Below are positions 18,177-27,600 of a stretch of DNA of 59,203 nucleotides, piece by piece. Under the pieces are notes generated by a model that saw nothing but the letters and a program-made list of their open reading frames with translations, had not been told where the DNA came from and ran no database searches. Position 1 is the first letter of the stretch. Each line of letters opens with the position of its first letter. This DNA comes from Planctomycetia bacterium (lineage in GTDB: Bacteria; Planctomycetota; Planctomycetia; Pirellulales; UBA1268), in the NCBI GenBank assembly GCA_014192425.1, contig BJHK01000024.1:1-59203 (forward strand), read 5' to 3'. The position numbers and the translations under genes are program-made.

Positions 18177-19502
18177 ATGACCACTGAACCCGTCCGCGTC
18201 GGCATCGTCGGTCTCGGCACCGTCGGCTCGGGCGTCGTCCGCCTGCTCGTCGAGTCGGCCGACCACATCACCAGCCACACCGGGCGACCAATCGTCGTCG
18301 AGCGGGCCGTGTGCCGCGACGTGGGCCGCGACCGGGGCCTGAAACTCCCCGCGGAACGGATCTCCGCCGACATCCGCGACATCGCCCGCGACCCGTCGAT
18401 CACCGTGGCGGCGCTCCTCGTCGGCGGCCTCGAGCCGGCCCGGTCGATGATGGTGGAGCTGCTCGAGAACGGCAAGGACGTCGTCACCGCCAACAAGGCC
18501 CTGCTCGCCGAGCACGGCCCCGAGCTCTTCGAGCTCGCCCGGCGGCACGGCCGGTCGATCGCCTTCGAGGCGGCCGTCGCCGGCGGCATCCCCATCGTGG
18601 CCGCGATCGGCGAATGCCTGGCCGCCAACCGCATCGAGTCGATCCGCGGCATCCTCAACGGCACGAGCAACTTCATCCTCTCGCGGATGGAGGAGGACGG
18701 CGCCGACTACGCCGAGGTCCTGGCCCTCGCCCAGGCCCGCGGCTACGCGGAAGCCGACCCGTCGATGGACGTGGACGGCACCGACGCGACTCAAAAGCTC
18801 GCGATCCTTTCCCATCTGGCATTCGGCGTCTGGGTGCCGTGGGGCGAAATCCCGCGGACCGGCATCGAGCGGATCGACGCCGCCCTGCTCAGCTACGCGG
18901 CCGAGCTCGGCTACCGGATCCGGCTCGTGGCGGTGGCCGCCCGGACGGAGGACGCCGGCGGCGAGCGGCTGGCGATGCGGGTCGCGCCGGCGCTGGTGAA
19001 GATCGGCACGCCCCTGGCGGAGACTCGCGGCGCCTACAACGCCGTGAGCATCGTCGGCGATGCCGTGGGGCGGATGTTTTTCCACGGCCTCGGTGCCGGG
19101 CAGATGCCCACCGCCTCGGCCGTCGTCGCCGACATCATCGACACCGTCGTCGGCCGGACGGCGATCACGTTCCGGACCACCGGGGTCCTCGACGTGGAGA
19201 GCCCGACCGCGAAGATCGCCGGCGTGGACATGCAGGAGCGGCACTTCCTGCGCATCAAGGTCACCGATCAGCCGGGCGTGCTCTCGCAGATCACCGGCAT
19301 CCTCGGCAGCCACGGGATCTCGATCGCCTCCGTCATCCAGCATGGCGCGGAGGGTGCGGAGGGGAGCGACGCCCCGGTGCCGCTGGTGATCATGACCCAT
19401 GCCGCGGCGTCAAGCGCGGTCCGCGAGGCTCTGGCTGCCATCGACCGCTGCTCGACCGTCCGCGGGCCGAGCGACTGCCTGAGCGTGCTCGACGATGCAT
19501 GA
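18177..19502 (+). CDS. hom: Homoserine dehydrogenase
   Basis: It reduces aspartate semialdehyde to homoserine, the branch point to threonine and methionine. The 441-residue protein has the NAD(P) loop VGIVGLGTVGSG, the motif VTANKALLAEHG, the catalytic-site run GILNGTSNFILSRM, the substrate motif YAEADPSMDVDGTDA, and a C-terminal ACT domain (from about FLRIKVTDQPGVLSQ) for feedback control. The start at ATG 18177 gives the family N-terminus. ATGs at 18135 (behind GGGGAGGG) and 18150 are alternatives. Its end touches the next gene. Confidence 0.95.
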   Translation: MTTEPVRVGIVGLGTVGSGVVRLLVESADHITSHTGRPIVVERAVCRDVGRDRGLKLPAERISADIRDIARDPSITVAALLVGGLEPARSMMVELLENGKDVVTANKALLAEHGPELFELARRHGRSIAFEAAVAGGIPIVAAIGECLAANRIESIRGILNGTSNFILSRMEEDGADYAEVLALAQARGYAEADPSMDVDGTDATQKLAILSHLAFGVWVPWGEIPRTGIERIDAALLSYAAELGYRIRLVAVAARTEDAGGERLAMRVAPALVKIGTPLAETRGAYNAVSIVGDAVGRMFFHGLGAGQMPTASAVVADIIDTVVGRTAITFRTTGVLDVESPTAKIAGVDMQERHFLRIKVTDQPGVLSQITGILGSHGISIASVIQHGAEGAEGSDAPVPLVIMTHAAASSAVREALAAIDRCSTVRGPSDCLSVLDDA

Positions 19503-19509
19503 CGCCCGC

Positions 19510-20739
19510 ATGAAGCACGTCATCGTGATTCCCGACGGCGCTGCCGACGCCCCGCAGGCGGCGCTCGGTGGCCGGACGCCGTTCCAGGCGGCGCGGACGC
19601 CCCACCTCGACGCGCTCGCCGCCCGGGGCCGCGTCGGCCTCACGAACCACGTCCCCGACAGCCTGCCGCCGGGCTCGGAGGTCGCCTGCATGAGCCTGAT
19701 GGGCTACGACCCGCTTGCGTTCTTCACCGGCCGGGCGCCGCTCGAGGCCGCCGCGCAGGGGATCGCCCTCGGCCCGCACGACTGGGCCGTGCGTTGCAAC
19801 CTCGTCACCGTCCGCAACGGCCTGATGGAGGACTTTACAGCCGGGCACGTCTCCACCGCCGAAGCGACCGAATTGCTGGCCGCCGCCCAGCGTGGGCTGG
19901 AGCGGGACTTTCCCGCGGTCGCCGCCGCCTGGCGGTTCGTCCCCGGCGTCAGTTATCGAAACCTCCTCCTGCATCGCGGCGCGGCCGGCCGCGCACCGCT
20001 GGGGGCCGACCTGCGGGCCACGCCTCCGCACGACCTGATGGACCAGCCTGTCGCGGGCCGGTTTCCGCGCGGCACCGGCTGCCGGCTGCTCGCCGACATC
20101 ATGACGGCAAGCGCCGCGTGGCTCGTGAACCATCCCGTCAACACGGCGCGGATCGCCGCCGGCAAGCGGCCGGCGACGCACGTCTGGCTGTGGGGTGCCG
20201 GCCGGGCGCCGGCCTTCGAGCCCTTTGAGCGGAAATACGGACTCTCGGGCACGATGATCACGGCCGTCGACCTGCTCCGCGGCCTGGCCACGCTCGCCGG
20301 CTGGAAGCGGCTCGAGGTGCCGGGTGCGACCGGCTATCTCGACACCGATTACGCGGCCAAGGGCAGGGCGGCGATCGCCGAACTGGCCACGGCTGACCTC
20401 GTCTGCGTCCATGTGGAAGCCCCGGACGAGGCCAGCCACCAGGGAGACGCAGCGGAGAAGGTGAAGGCCATCGAGGAGATCGACGCCAAGATCGTCGGCC
20501 CGATTTCGGCCCATCTGGCCGCGATCGGCCCGCACCGGATCCTTGTCTGCCCGGACCATCCGACGTTCCTGGCGACGAAGACCCATTCGCGGGGCGCCGT
20601 GCCGTTCGTCATGGCCGGCAGCGGCGTCTCCGGAAACGGGCAGCAGACGTATGACGAAATTGCGGCCGCCGCCGCGCAGGACACGATCCTGCCGGGCTGG
20701 CGGCTGATGGGGGAGTTTCTCGGTTCCAACCGCGCATGA
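19510..20739 (+). CDS. Phosphoglycerate-mutase-family protein, proposed homoserine kinase
   Basis: The 409-residue protein belongs to the archaeal-type cofactor-independent phosphoglycerate mutases (alkaline-phosphatase fold), with VIPDGAADAP, TPHLDALAARGRVGLT and the metal-site run HVEAPDEASHQGD. A subgroup of this family found in threonine operons has been proposed to replace the classical homoserine kinase ThrB. Its position between hom and lysC fits that subgroup. ATG 19510 gives MKHVIVIPDG; an ATG at 19495 overlaps the hom stop and would add five residues. No classical thrB or thrC is in the window. Confidence 0.85.
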   Translation: MKHVIVIPDGAADAPQAALGGRTPFQAARTPHLDALAARGRVGLTNHVPDSLPPGSEVACMSLMGYDPLAFFTGRAPLEAAAQGIALGPHDWAVRCNLVTVRNGLMEDFTAGHVSTAEATELLAAAQRGLERDFPAVAAAWRFVPGVSYRNLLLHRGAAGRAPLGADLRATPPHDLMDQPVAGRFPRGTGCRLLADIMTASAAWLVNHPVNTARIAAGKRPATHVWLWGAGRAPAFEPFERKYGLSGTMITAVDLLRGLATLAGWKRLEVPGATGYLDTDYAAKGRAAIAELATADLVCVHVEAPDEASHQGDAAEKVKAIEEIDAKIVGPISAHLAAIGPHRILVCPDHPTFLATKTHSRGAVPFVMAGSGVSGNGQQTYDEIAAAAAQDTILPGWRLMGEFLGSNRA

Positions 20740-20760
20740 CGCGCAGGAGTGACGTGGGCG

Positions 20761-22521
20761 ATGGCTCTCGTGGTGCAGAAGTTCGGCGGGACGAGCGTGG
20801 CCGATGCGGGCAAGATCAAGGCGGCCGCCGCCAAGGCGATCGCCCGGCATGCCGCCGGTGACAAGGTCGTGGTCGTGGTCAGCGCCATGGGGCATCAGAC
20901 CGACATCCTCGTCGATCTGGCCAAGCAGATCTCCGACCGGCCCAGCGCCCGGGAGATGGACATGCTCCTCTCCACCGGCGAGCAGGTGAGCGTGGCCCTG
21001 TTCGCGATGGCGATCCAGGCGGCCGGCCACAAGGCGGTGAGCCTGACCGGCGCCCAGATCGGCATCCGCACCGATTCGACCCACACCAAGGCCCGGATCC
21101 GCTCGATCTCCACCGACAACGTCCGCCGGCTCCTCGACGACGGCGCGATCGTGATCGCGGCCGGCTTCCAGGGGATCGACCAGAACGGCAACATCACCAC
21201 GCTCGGCCGCGGCGGCTCCGACACCACGGCCGTGGCCCTGGCCGCGGTCCTCGAAGCCGACGTCTGCGAGATCTACACCGACGTGGACGGCGTCTACACG
21301 ACCGACCCGCGGATGCTCGCCGACGCCCGCCGGCTCGGCTCGATCAGCTACGACGAGATGCTGGAGCTCGCCAGCCTCGGCGCCGGCGTGATGCACTCGC
21401 GGTCGATCGAGTTCGCCAAGAAGTTCGGCGTCAAGGTGCTCGTGCGGTCGAGTTTCCGCGACGTCCCCGGCACGATGATCCTGCCCGCCGACGAGGCGAC
21501 GCCCCGGCCGGCGAGCGGCGTGGCCCTCGCCAAGGAAGAAGGACGGATCACGCTCGAAAACGTCCCCGATCAGCCGGGGTCGAGCCACGCGCTGTTCACG
21601 CAGCTGGCCGCCTCGGGGATCGCCGTCGACATGATCGTGCAGAACGTCGGGCAGGGGGGGCGGGCCGACATCTCGTTCACCGTCCCGGCCGACGACCTCG
21701 CCGAGGCTCTCGAGCTGGCCGGCCCGGTGGCGAAGAGCCTCGGGGCGACGGGCCTGTCGCACGACGGTGGTCTGGCGAAGGTGTCGGTCGTGGGTGTGGG
21801 CATGGCCCGGGCCGAGGGAGTGGCGGGGCGGATGTTCGCCGCGCTCTCGAAGGCCGGAATCAACGTCCGCATGATCACGACGAGCGAGATCAAGATCTCC
21901 GTGCTCGTGGACCGGACCGACGGGCCCGCGGCGGTGGCCGCGGTGCACCGGGCCTTCGGCCTCGAGAAGGAGACGGCGCAGGAGGACGGCGACATGCCGG
22001 CCCACCGGCCGACGAAGTCGAGCCCGCTGGAGGTCGTCCGCCGGCTGGAGGGGATGGAGGACCTGGCGGTCGAGGACTGCATCCTCGACTCCTCGCAGGC
22101 GGTCGTGACCTTTACCGATCTCCCCGACACGCCGGGCGTGGCGGCGGACGTCTTCGAGGAGGTGGGCCGGGCCGGCCTGTTCGTGGACATGATCGTGCAG
22201 AGCCATCCGCGGGACGGCCGCGCGGAACTTTCGTTTACCGTGCCGGCCGGCGACCGCGATCGGGCGATCGAGGTGGCGGAGCGGATCGCGGCGGCCCGCG
22301 GCGCGAAGGTGGCGGACGTGCCGCAGGTGGCGAAGCTGTCGATCACGGGCGTCGGCATCCGCAGCCATGCCGGCGTCGCCGACCGGCTGTTCAAGCCGCT
22401 TGCTGACGAGGGGATCAACATCGACCTTGTGAGCACGAGCGAGGTGAGGCTCAACGTGGTCGTGGCGGCGGAGCAGGGGGAGAAGTCACTCCGCGTGCTG
22501 CGCCGGGCGTTCGGGCTCTGA
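20761..22521 (+). CDS. lysC: Aspartate kinase with four ACT domains
   Basis: It catalyses the first step of the lysine/threonine/methionine pathway. The kinase domain spans about residues 1-245: VVQKFGGTSVADAGK, FQGIDQNGNITTLGRGGSDTT split over two motifs, and YTDVDGVYTTDPR. After it come two ACT pairs in tandem, one beginning ITLENVPDQPGS and a similar one beginning VVTFTDLPDTPGV. The usual length is near 405 residues, so about 180 residues are an extra regulatory module. ATG 20761 is the normal start, with AGGAG about 13 bp upstream. A decayed copy of the last 200 bp lies at 23876-24095. Confidence 0.95.
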   Translation: MALVVQKFGGTSVADAGKIKAAAAKAIARHAAGDKVVVVVSAMGHQTDILVDLAKQISDRPSAREMDMLLSTGEQVSVALFAMAIQAAGHKAVSLTGAQIGIRTDSTHTKARIRSISTDNVRRLLDDGAIVIAAGFQGIDQNGNITTLGRGGSDTTAVALAAVLEADVCEIYTDVDGVYTTDPRMLADARRLGSISYDEMLELASLGAGVMHSRSIEFAKKFGVKVLVRSSFRDVPGTMILPADEATPRPASGVALAKEEGRITLENVPDQPGSSHALFTQLAASGIAVDMIVQNVGQGGRADISFTVPADDLAEALELAGPVAKSLGATGLSHDGGLAKVSVVGVGMARAEGVAGRMFAALSKAGINVRMITTSEIKISVLVDRTDGPAAVAAVHRAFGLEKETAQEDGDMPAHRPTKSSPLEVVRRLEGMEDLAVEDCILDSSQAVVTFTDLPDTPGVAADVFEEVGRAGLFVDMIVQSHPRDGRAELSFTVPAGDRDRAIEVAERIAAARGAKVADVPQVAKLSITGVGIRSHAGVADRLFKPLADEGINIDLVSTSEVRLNVVVAAEQGEKSLRVLRRAFGL

Positions 22522-22568
22522 ATTTCGCGCCGTCGCAGCCGACACAGCGTCTGCTCCGGCTTACGTCG
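22314..22568 (+). repeat. Direct repeat, copy A (3' end of lysC and following bases)
   Basis: This is the intact copy. The match to copy B (23876-24095) begins at GACGTGCCGCAGGTGGCGAA inside lysC and continues past the stop codon to CTCCGGCTTACG. The two copies bracket about 1.3 kb containing a transposase tail, a toxin-antitoxin pair and an RHS-like fragment. Confidence 0.85.
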
Positions 22569-22870
22569 CCGGGCATGGCCGCGAAGGCATGCTGCCCGGG
22601 TTGTCCCTGTCGAGCTACCTTGCGCTCGTGGACTGGACGGCGCGGCTCTGCCGCACAGGCAAGGCGAGAGTCACCGAGAACTTCGCCGGCATCATGACCC
22701 GCCTGGGCACGAGCGCCGAATACTGGCAATCACACCTCAAAAAGCTGCTCGGCAAAACCCGCTGGCTCGGCAGCTACTGTGCGACGAGCGCGGAGCGACT
22801 GAAGGCAATCGCCGCGAAGCGGGGCGTCCACCACGTGGACAACGCCCTCGGCGGCCTGGCCGCTGGATAG
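22555..22870 (+). pseudogene. C-terminal fragment of a planctomycete transposase
   Basis: The open frame (ATG 22589) gives 93 residues, including LSLSSYLALVDWTARLCR and an arginine/lysine-rich end. This resembles the C-terminus of the REP-associated (Y1/IS200-like) transposases common in planctomycetes. The catalytic HUH domain is absent, so it cannot be functional. It lies directly behind the duplicated lysC tail, which suggests that it took part in creating this island. Confidence 0.5.
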
Positions 22871-22906
22871 ATGCCGGCCAATCGCCACATCGCACCGCAT
22901 GAAGCA

Positions 22907-23236
22907 TCACGCAAACATCGCCACGACGCCCTGACGAATCCGTTCGAATGCGGTCGCGCGTAAACGCCCGACTTCGGCAGTCAGAAGTGCTGCGTGAGCC
23001 GTCAACAGTTTCCCGGGCCGTGCGACACTGGGCACGCGAAGCCCGCCTGTTTCGAAGTCCTGGTCCGTGATTGCGATGGCGCGATCGTCGCCATACGGCC
23101 TGCTCGTCACCTGGCAAAGAATCCAGTCATCTCTGCCGGCGTCCGCCATCACGACTGCCGGGCGCAGTTTCGCTTGCGAGAGATCCGAGAAGGGAAACGG
23201 CACCAGCACTACCGATCCTTTTGCAGGTGTGCCCAC
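22907..23236 (-). CDS. PemK/MazF-family toxin
   Basis: The 109-residue protein has the family start KGSVVLVPFPFSDLSQAKLR followed by PAVVMAD, then ILCQVTSRPYGD, and a C-terminal basic helix. Members are mRNA-cleaving ribonucleases kept silent by a partner antitoxin. It starts at GTG 23236 and overlaps the antitoxin gene by 28 bp, which implies coupled translation. It is one of three toxin-antitoxin pairs in the window and lies inside the lysC-tail island. Confidence 0.85.
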   Translation of the reverse strand: MGTPAKGSVVLVPFPFSDLSQAKLRPAVVMADAGRDDWILCQVTSRPYGDDRAIAITDQDFETGGLRVPSVARPGKLLTAHAALLTAEVGRLRATAFERIRQGVVAMFA

Positions 23237-23430
23237 GCGGCATCCTCCTCGGGCCGGTTCCAGTCGTCCGCAAGCGCTCTCTCGCTCAGCAATGCAGTCT
23301 CGAGAATCGGCGCAGTTGGCTCCTCGTCAAGGATGGTCACCAAGGCCCTCCGTGGGCACGGCAGCTCGACATGCTCGGCCAGCCTGACCGTGCCTCGCTC
23401 ATCAACGGTAGCTTCGACGGTTTTGATCAT
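23209..23430 (-). CDS. Antitoxin of the MazF-type pair
   Basis: The 73-residue acidic protein (start ATG 23430) begins MIKTVEATVDERGTVRLAEH, an AbrB/DUF2281-like or SpoVT-type opening strand. It ends in a helix rich in Asp/Glu/Trp (ADDWNRPEEDAAWAHL), the usual kind of toxin-neutralising tail. It is identified mainly by overlap with the downstream toxin. It probably also represses its own promoter. Confidence 0.75.
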   Translation of the reverse strand: MIKTVEATVDERGTVRLAEHVELPCPRRALVTILDEEPTAPILETALLSERALADDWNRPEEDAAWAHLQKDR

Positions 23431-23474
23431 CACAGCATTCTACCGCCGAATCGATAGGAACGAGCCTCTGAAAA

Positions 23475-23870
23475 GTGGCAGGTTTTTCGGCATCGACCTC
23501 GACTGGCGGACCGAGCACCGAGACCCGCCCCGACGGCACCCAGCGGATCACCTACGCCAACGCCCGCCTGCAGCCGATGCTCGAAGTGATCCGCACCACC
23601 GACGGCGGCGTCACAAAGCAACAAGGCACCTACACCCGCTACGACTCCCGCGGCCTGCCGATCTGGGTGGCCAGCCCGGAAGCGGTCAGCCTCCCGGCCA
23701 ACCTCGCCGACATCGAGCGGCACCCCGAGCTCCTGAACGAGGTCGCCGGCAATTTCCAGTACATCAGTGACTCGAGCGGCCTGATCGAGGTCACGAACTA
23801 CGCCACGGCCACAGTCGCCGGCAGCGTGGACCGGTTCGAATCAATCCCAAAGGACAGGCATAGTCCCTAA
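23475..23870 (+). pseudogene. Fragment of an RHS/YD-repeat-like protein
   Basis: The frame is open for 131 codons. The middle part reads like repeat protein, with TETRPDGTQRITYAN, GTYTRYDSRGLPIW and YISDSSGLIEVTNYATAT. There is no ribosome site and no signal peptide, and both sides end abruptly, so this is a piece of a much larger surface protein. Its end contains the AAAGGACAGGCA dispersed repeat core, and then copy B of the lysC tail begins. Confidence 0.5.
23849..23861. repeat. Dispersed 13-bp repeat core AAAGGACAGGCAT
   Basis: This is the reverse complement of the TGCCTGTCCTTT core seen at 17459, 17484, 34880 and 46577. It sits exactly at the junction of the RHS fragment and the lysC-tail duplicate. 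Confidence 0.7.
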
Positions 23871-23875
23871 ACCTT

Positions 23876-24095
23876 GACGTGCCGCAGGTGGCGAAGCTCT
23901 CGATCACAAACGTCGGCATCCGCAGTCATGCCGGCGTCGCCGACCGGCTCTGTAAGCCGCGCGCCGACGAGCGATCAACATCGACCTCCTGAGCACGGGC
24001 GAGGTGCCGCTCAACGTGGTCATGGCGGCGTCGGGCGTTCGGGCGGCGATTTTCGCGCCGTCGGAGCCGACGCAGCGTCGCCTCCGGCTTACGGT
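23876..24095 (+). pseudogene. Decayed duplicate of the lysC 3' end (direct repeat copy B)
   Basis: The bases follow lysC 22314-22568 closely: GACGTGCCGCAGGTGGCGAA, the ACT-domain code for GIRSHAGVADRL, CATCGACCT, GAGCACG, CTCAACGTGGT and even the non-coding stretch TTTTCGCGCCGTCG. Small deletions destroy the frame and a block of about 30 bp is missing. The duplicate must have arisen together with the island that separates it from lysC. Confidence 0.85.
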
Positions 24096-24107
24096 GCCGG
24101 ACCGCGG

Positions 24108-24509
24108 CTAGCCGAGGACGTTCTCCAGGACCTCCTCGGAGACGTAGATCGGCAGGTTCGGCTCGCAGGTCACCGCCACCGCGATCGCATCCGAGGGACG
24201 GGCGTCGATCTCGATCACCTCCCCCTCGCGGACGACGCGGATCAGAGCGTAGTACGTGTGCTCCTTGATCTCGGAGATGATCACGTCCTGAAGTTCGCCG
24301 CCGAGAAGTTCGACCGCCGCCACGAGGAGGTCGTGGGTCAGCGGCCGCGGTGACGCGTGGTGCTTGACCCGCCGGTCGATGCTCGTCGCCTCGAACAGGC
24401 CGATGAGAATGGGAAACGTGCGGTCACCCTCGACCTCCTTCAGGTACACCACCTGCTGGTCGTTGATCTCGCTGATGATGATCCGCGAGAGCTCCATCTG
24501 GACGCTCAT
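24108..24509 (-). CDS. Bifunctional nuclease family protein (DUF151)
   Basis: The 133-residue protein has the BFN domain pattern VVYLKEVEGDRTFPILIGLF, ATSIDRR, RPLTHDLL and the conserved IDARPSDAIAVAV. Family members have been described with nuclease activity or as small stress-linked proteins. The ATG at 24509 follows an AGGGAGACC site. It is separated from valS by a strong hairpin. Confidence 0.92.
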   Translation of the reverse strand: MSVQMELSRIIISEINDQQVVYLKEVEGDRTFPILIGLFEATSIDRRVKHHASPRPLTHDLLVAAVELLGGELQDVIISEIKEHTYYALIRVVREGEVIEIDARPSDAIAVAVTCEPNLPIYVSEEVLENVLG

Positions 24510-24585
24510 GGGAGGTCTCCCTGGGGTGCCGGCCGCCCGGCAGGAACGCTGTCCGCCCGCCGGACCGAGATTCTACCCGAAGATC

Positions 24586-24605
24586 GCCCCCGGTGAACCG
24601 GGGGC
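24586..24605 (-). terminator. Hairpin immediately after the valS stop
   Basis: GCCCCCGG, loop TGAA, CCGGGGGC: a perfect 8-bp stem with a 4-base loop beginning 2 bp after the stop codon of valS on the minus strand. No T-run follows, as is common for terminators or 3' stabilisers in GC-rich genomes. Confidence 0.65.
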
Positions 24606-24606
24606 A

Positions 24607-27600
24607 TCAGCCCTTGCGGGTCTCCAGGTCGGCGAGCGTGGCCCGCCCCTTGGCCAGCTTTTCCTCGAGGTCCGCCAGTTGCGCCCGCTCCTTGGCGACC
24701 ACGGCCGCCGGGGCCCGCGCCGCGAACGATTCGTCCGCAAGTTTTTTCTGCTTGGCCGAGATGAACCCCTCCGTCTTCTCCAGCTCCTTGCGCAGCCGGA
24801 CGATTTCCGCACCGACGTCGATCAGGTCGGCGAGATCGACGAACACCTCGCAGCCCCGGACCGTGGCCGCGGCCGCCCCCGGTGCTCCGACGGCGTCGGG
24901 GCCGACGGCCGTCAGATCCGCGGCTGCCATCGACTCGACGGCATCGTGCAGGGGCGCGAGCAGGTCGGCCTGATCGCGCGGCGCCCGGATCGCCACCTTG
25001 ACCCGCGTCTTCGGCGGCACGTTCTGCCGGGCACGGACCTCGCGGATCGCCCCGACCACGGCGAGGAACGTGCCGAACCGGTCCTCGATCGACCGGTCGA
25101 TCCACGGCGCCGGAGGCACCGGCCATTGTGCGACCATGATCGAGTCGGGCAGGGGCCGCGAGTCCCAGGGGAGCCGACGAGTCCCGGCGACCTCGCGCAG
25201 GTGCTGCCAGATCTCCTCGGTGACGAAGGGCATGATCGGATGGAGCAGACGCAGGATCGTGTCGATCCCCGCCAGCAGCATCCCCTGGGCCCGCTCCCGC
25301 GTGGCCGGATCGGCGAGTCGGGGCTTGCAGAGCTCGAGGTAGGCGCTGCAGAACTCGTCCCAGGCGAAGGCGTAGAGGATCCGCGCCGCCTCGGCGAACC
25401 GATACTCGTCGATCGCCCGCGTCGCGTCGCGGCTGACGCTCGCCAGCCGGCTCGCCAGCCAGCGATCCTCGAGCGGCGCGGCGGCGATCGCGGCAGCGTC
25501 GAGTGGCTTCCCGGCAAAACCTTCGAGGTTCATGAGCACGAACCGGGTCGCGTTCCAGAGCTTGTTGGAAAAGTTTCGCCCTGACTCGAACTTCTCGCTC
25601 ACCGCCGGGCCGCGCGGCAGGGCGAGGTCGGCCTCCGCCGCGGCCCATTGGGTGCGAAACGGTTTGCCGCACTTCGGGCAGTCGATCCGCGGCCGGACCC
25701 GGTTCTGCACCGTCTGCTCGACCAAGTGCCCGCAGGCCGGGCACTGGAAATCGACCGGCATGCGCACGTCCTGCGTCTCCGTCGCCATGCCGGCGAGGGC
25801 GAACCGCAGCGCGTCGGCCCCGAGCGTGTCGATGACGTCCACCGGATCGACGCCGTTCCCCTTGCTCTTGCTCATCGTCTCGCCGTAGCGGTCGAGGATC
25901 TTGGGGTGGATGTAGACCTCGCGGAACGGGATCTCCCCGATGTCGAACAGGCCAAGGATCACCATCCGCGCCACCCAGAGCGTGAGGATGTCGCGGCTGG
26001 TGACGAGCGTCGCGGTCGGATAGAAGGCGGCCAGCTCCGCCGTCGCCGCCGGCCAGCCGAGCGTCGAGTGCGGCCAGAGCGCCGACGAGAACCAGGTATC
26101 GAGGACGTCGGGATCACGGACGAGCGGTTTGCCTGCAACCGCGTCGACGCCGAGCGATTCGTCTCCTGAGCAGACGAACCAGCCGCCGGCGTCGTCGAGC
26201 CGCCAGGCCACGGCCTCGCGACCGGCAAACGCCTCTTCAAGGTCGGCCTCGGTCACGCCGGCGACGTGCCAGATCGGGATCCGGTGCCCCCACCAGAGCT
26301 GGCGGCTCACCGGCCAGTCGCGCTTCTCCGAGAGCCAGTCGAGGTAGCTCTTGGCGTACCGCTCGGGAACGATCCGCACCCGGCCCGACGTCACGGCATC
26401 GAGGGCCGGCTGCGCCAACTCGTCCATGCGGATGAACCACTGGTCGGCGAGGTAGGGCTCGATCGGCGTCTTCGAGCGGTCGGAGTGGGCGAGCTCGATG
26501 AGCCGGTCCTCGACCTGCTCCAGCTGCCCGGCCGCCTCGAGGTCGGCCACGACCTTCGTCCGCGCCTTCTGGATCGTCAGGCCGGCATACGGGCCGGCGG
26601 CGGCGTTGAGCGTGCCGTCTGGATTGAGAATGTTGACCTGCGGCAGGCCGCGCCGCAGCCCGACGTCGTAGTCGTTCGGGTCGTGAGCCGGCGTGATCTT
26701 CACGCAGCCCGAGCCCATCTCCGGCTTGGCCCACTCGTCGGCCACGAGCGGGATCGCCCGGCCGAGAAGGGGAAGCCGCACCTGCCGGCCGGCGGCCGCC
26801 ATCGCCGCCAATCGCTCGAGCCCGGGCAGCACGTCGCGGCGCCGGGCGGCCAGGTCCTCGAGTTCCCGGTCGATGCCGGCCTGTTCCTTCAGAGCCGCGG
26901 CGGCCCGCTTCTCGCGCAGGGCCTGCTCGGCGGCGGCGAGGGCCACGGCGGGCGCCGGATGCACGGCCACGGCCGTGTCGCCGAGGAGCGTCTCCGGCCG
27001 AGTCGTTGCCACGGTCACGCTCGCCGGCTCGCCCGGCCGGGGATCGACGACGTCGTAGCGGATGTGCCAGAAGTGCCCCTTCACCTGCTCGTGAAACACC
27101 TCGTCGTCGCTGACGGCCGTCTGCAGGAACGTGTCCCAGTTGACGAGCCGCTTGCCGCGCCGCACGACGCCCTTCTCGAAGAGCCGGAAGAAAGCGGTGC
27201 GGACGGCGGCGGCGCACTGCTCATCGAGCGTGAACCGGGTCCGGTCCCAGTCGCAGCTCGCCCCGAGGTCACGGAGCTGGCCGAGAATCCGCTTCTCATA
27301 CTGCTCCTTCCAGGCCCAGATCCGGGCCACGAGCTTGTCCCGGCCGATGTCGTGCCGCGAGAGCCGCTCCTCCTCGAGGAGCCGCTTCTCGACCACCGCC
27401 TGCGTGGCGATCCCGGCATGGTCCGTGCCGGGCATCCACAGGGTCACGAAGCCCTGCATCCGGCGGGTGCGGGCGAGCACGTCCTGGAGCGTGTTGTTGA
27501 GGGCGTGGCCGAGGTGCAGCGCGCCGGTGACGTTCGGCGGCGGAATGACCATCGAGAACACCGGCCGGCGATCGTCCGGGCCGGGGGCGTCGGCGTGCCA

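Noticed and set aside
19390-22368. A 992-codon minus-strand open frame across the hom-lysC operon
   Set aside because: It is antisense to three well-supported genes and rich in Arg/His/Gly, as expected for a shadow frame.
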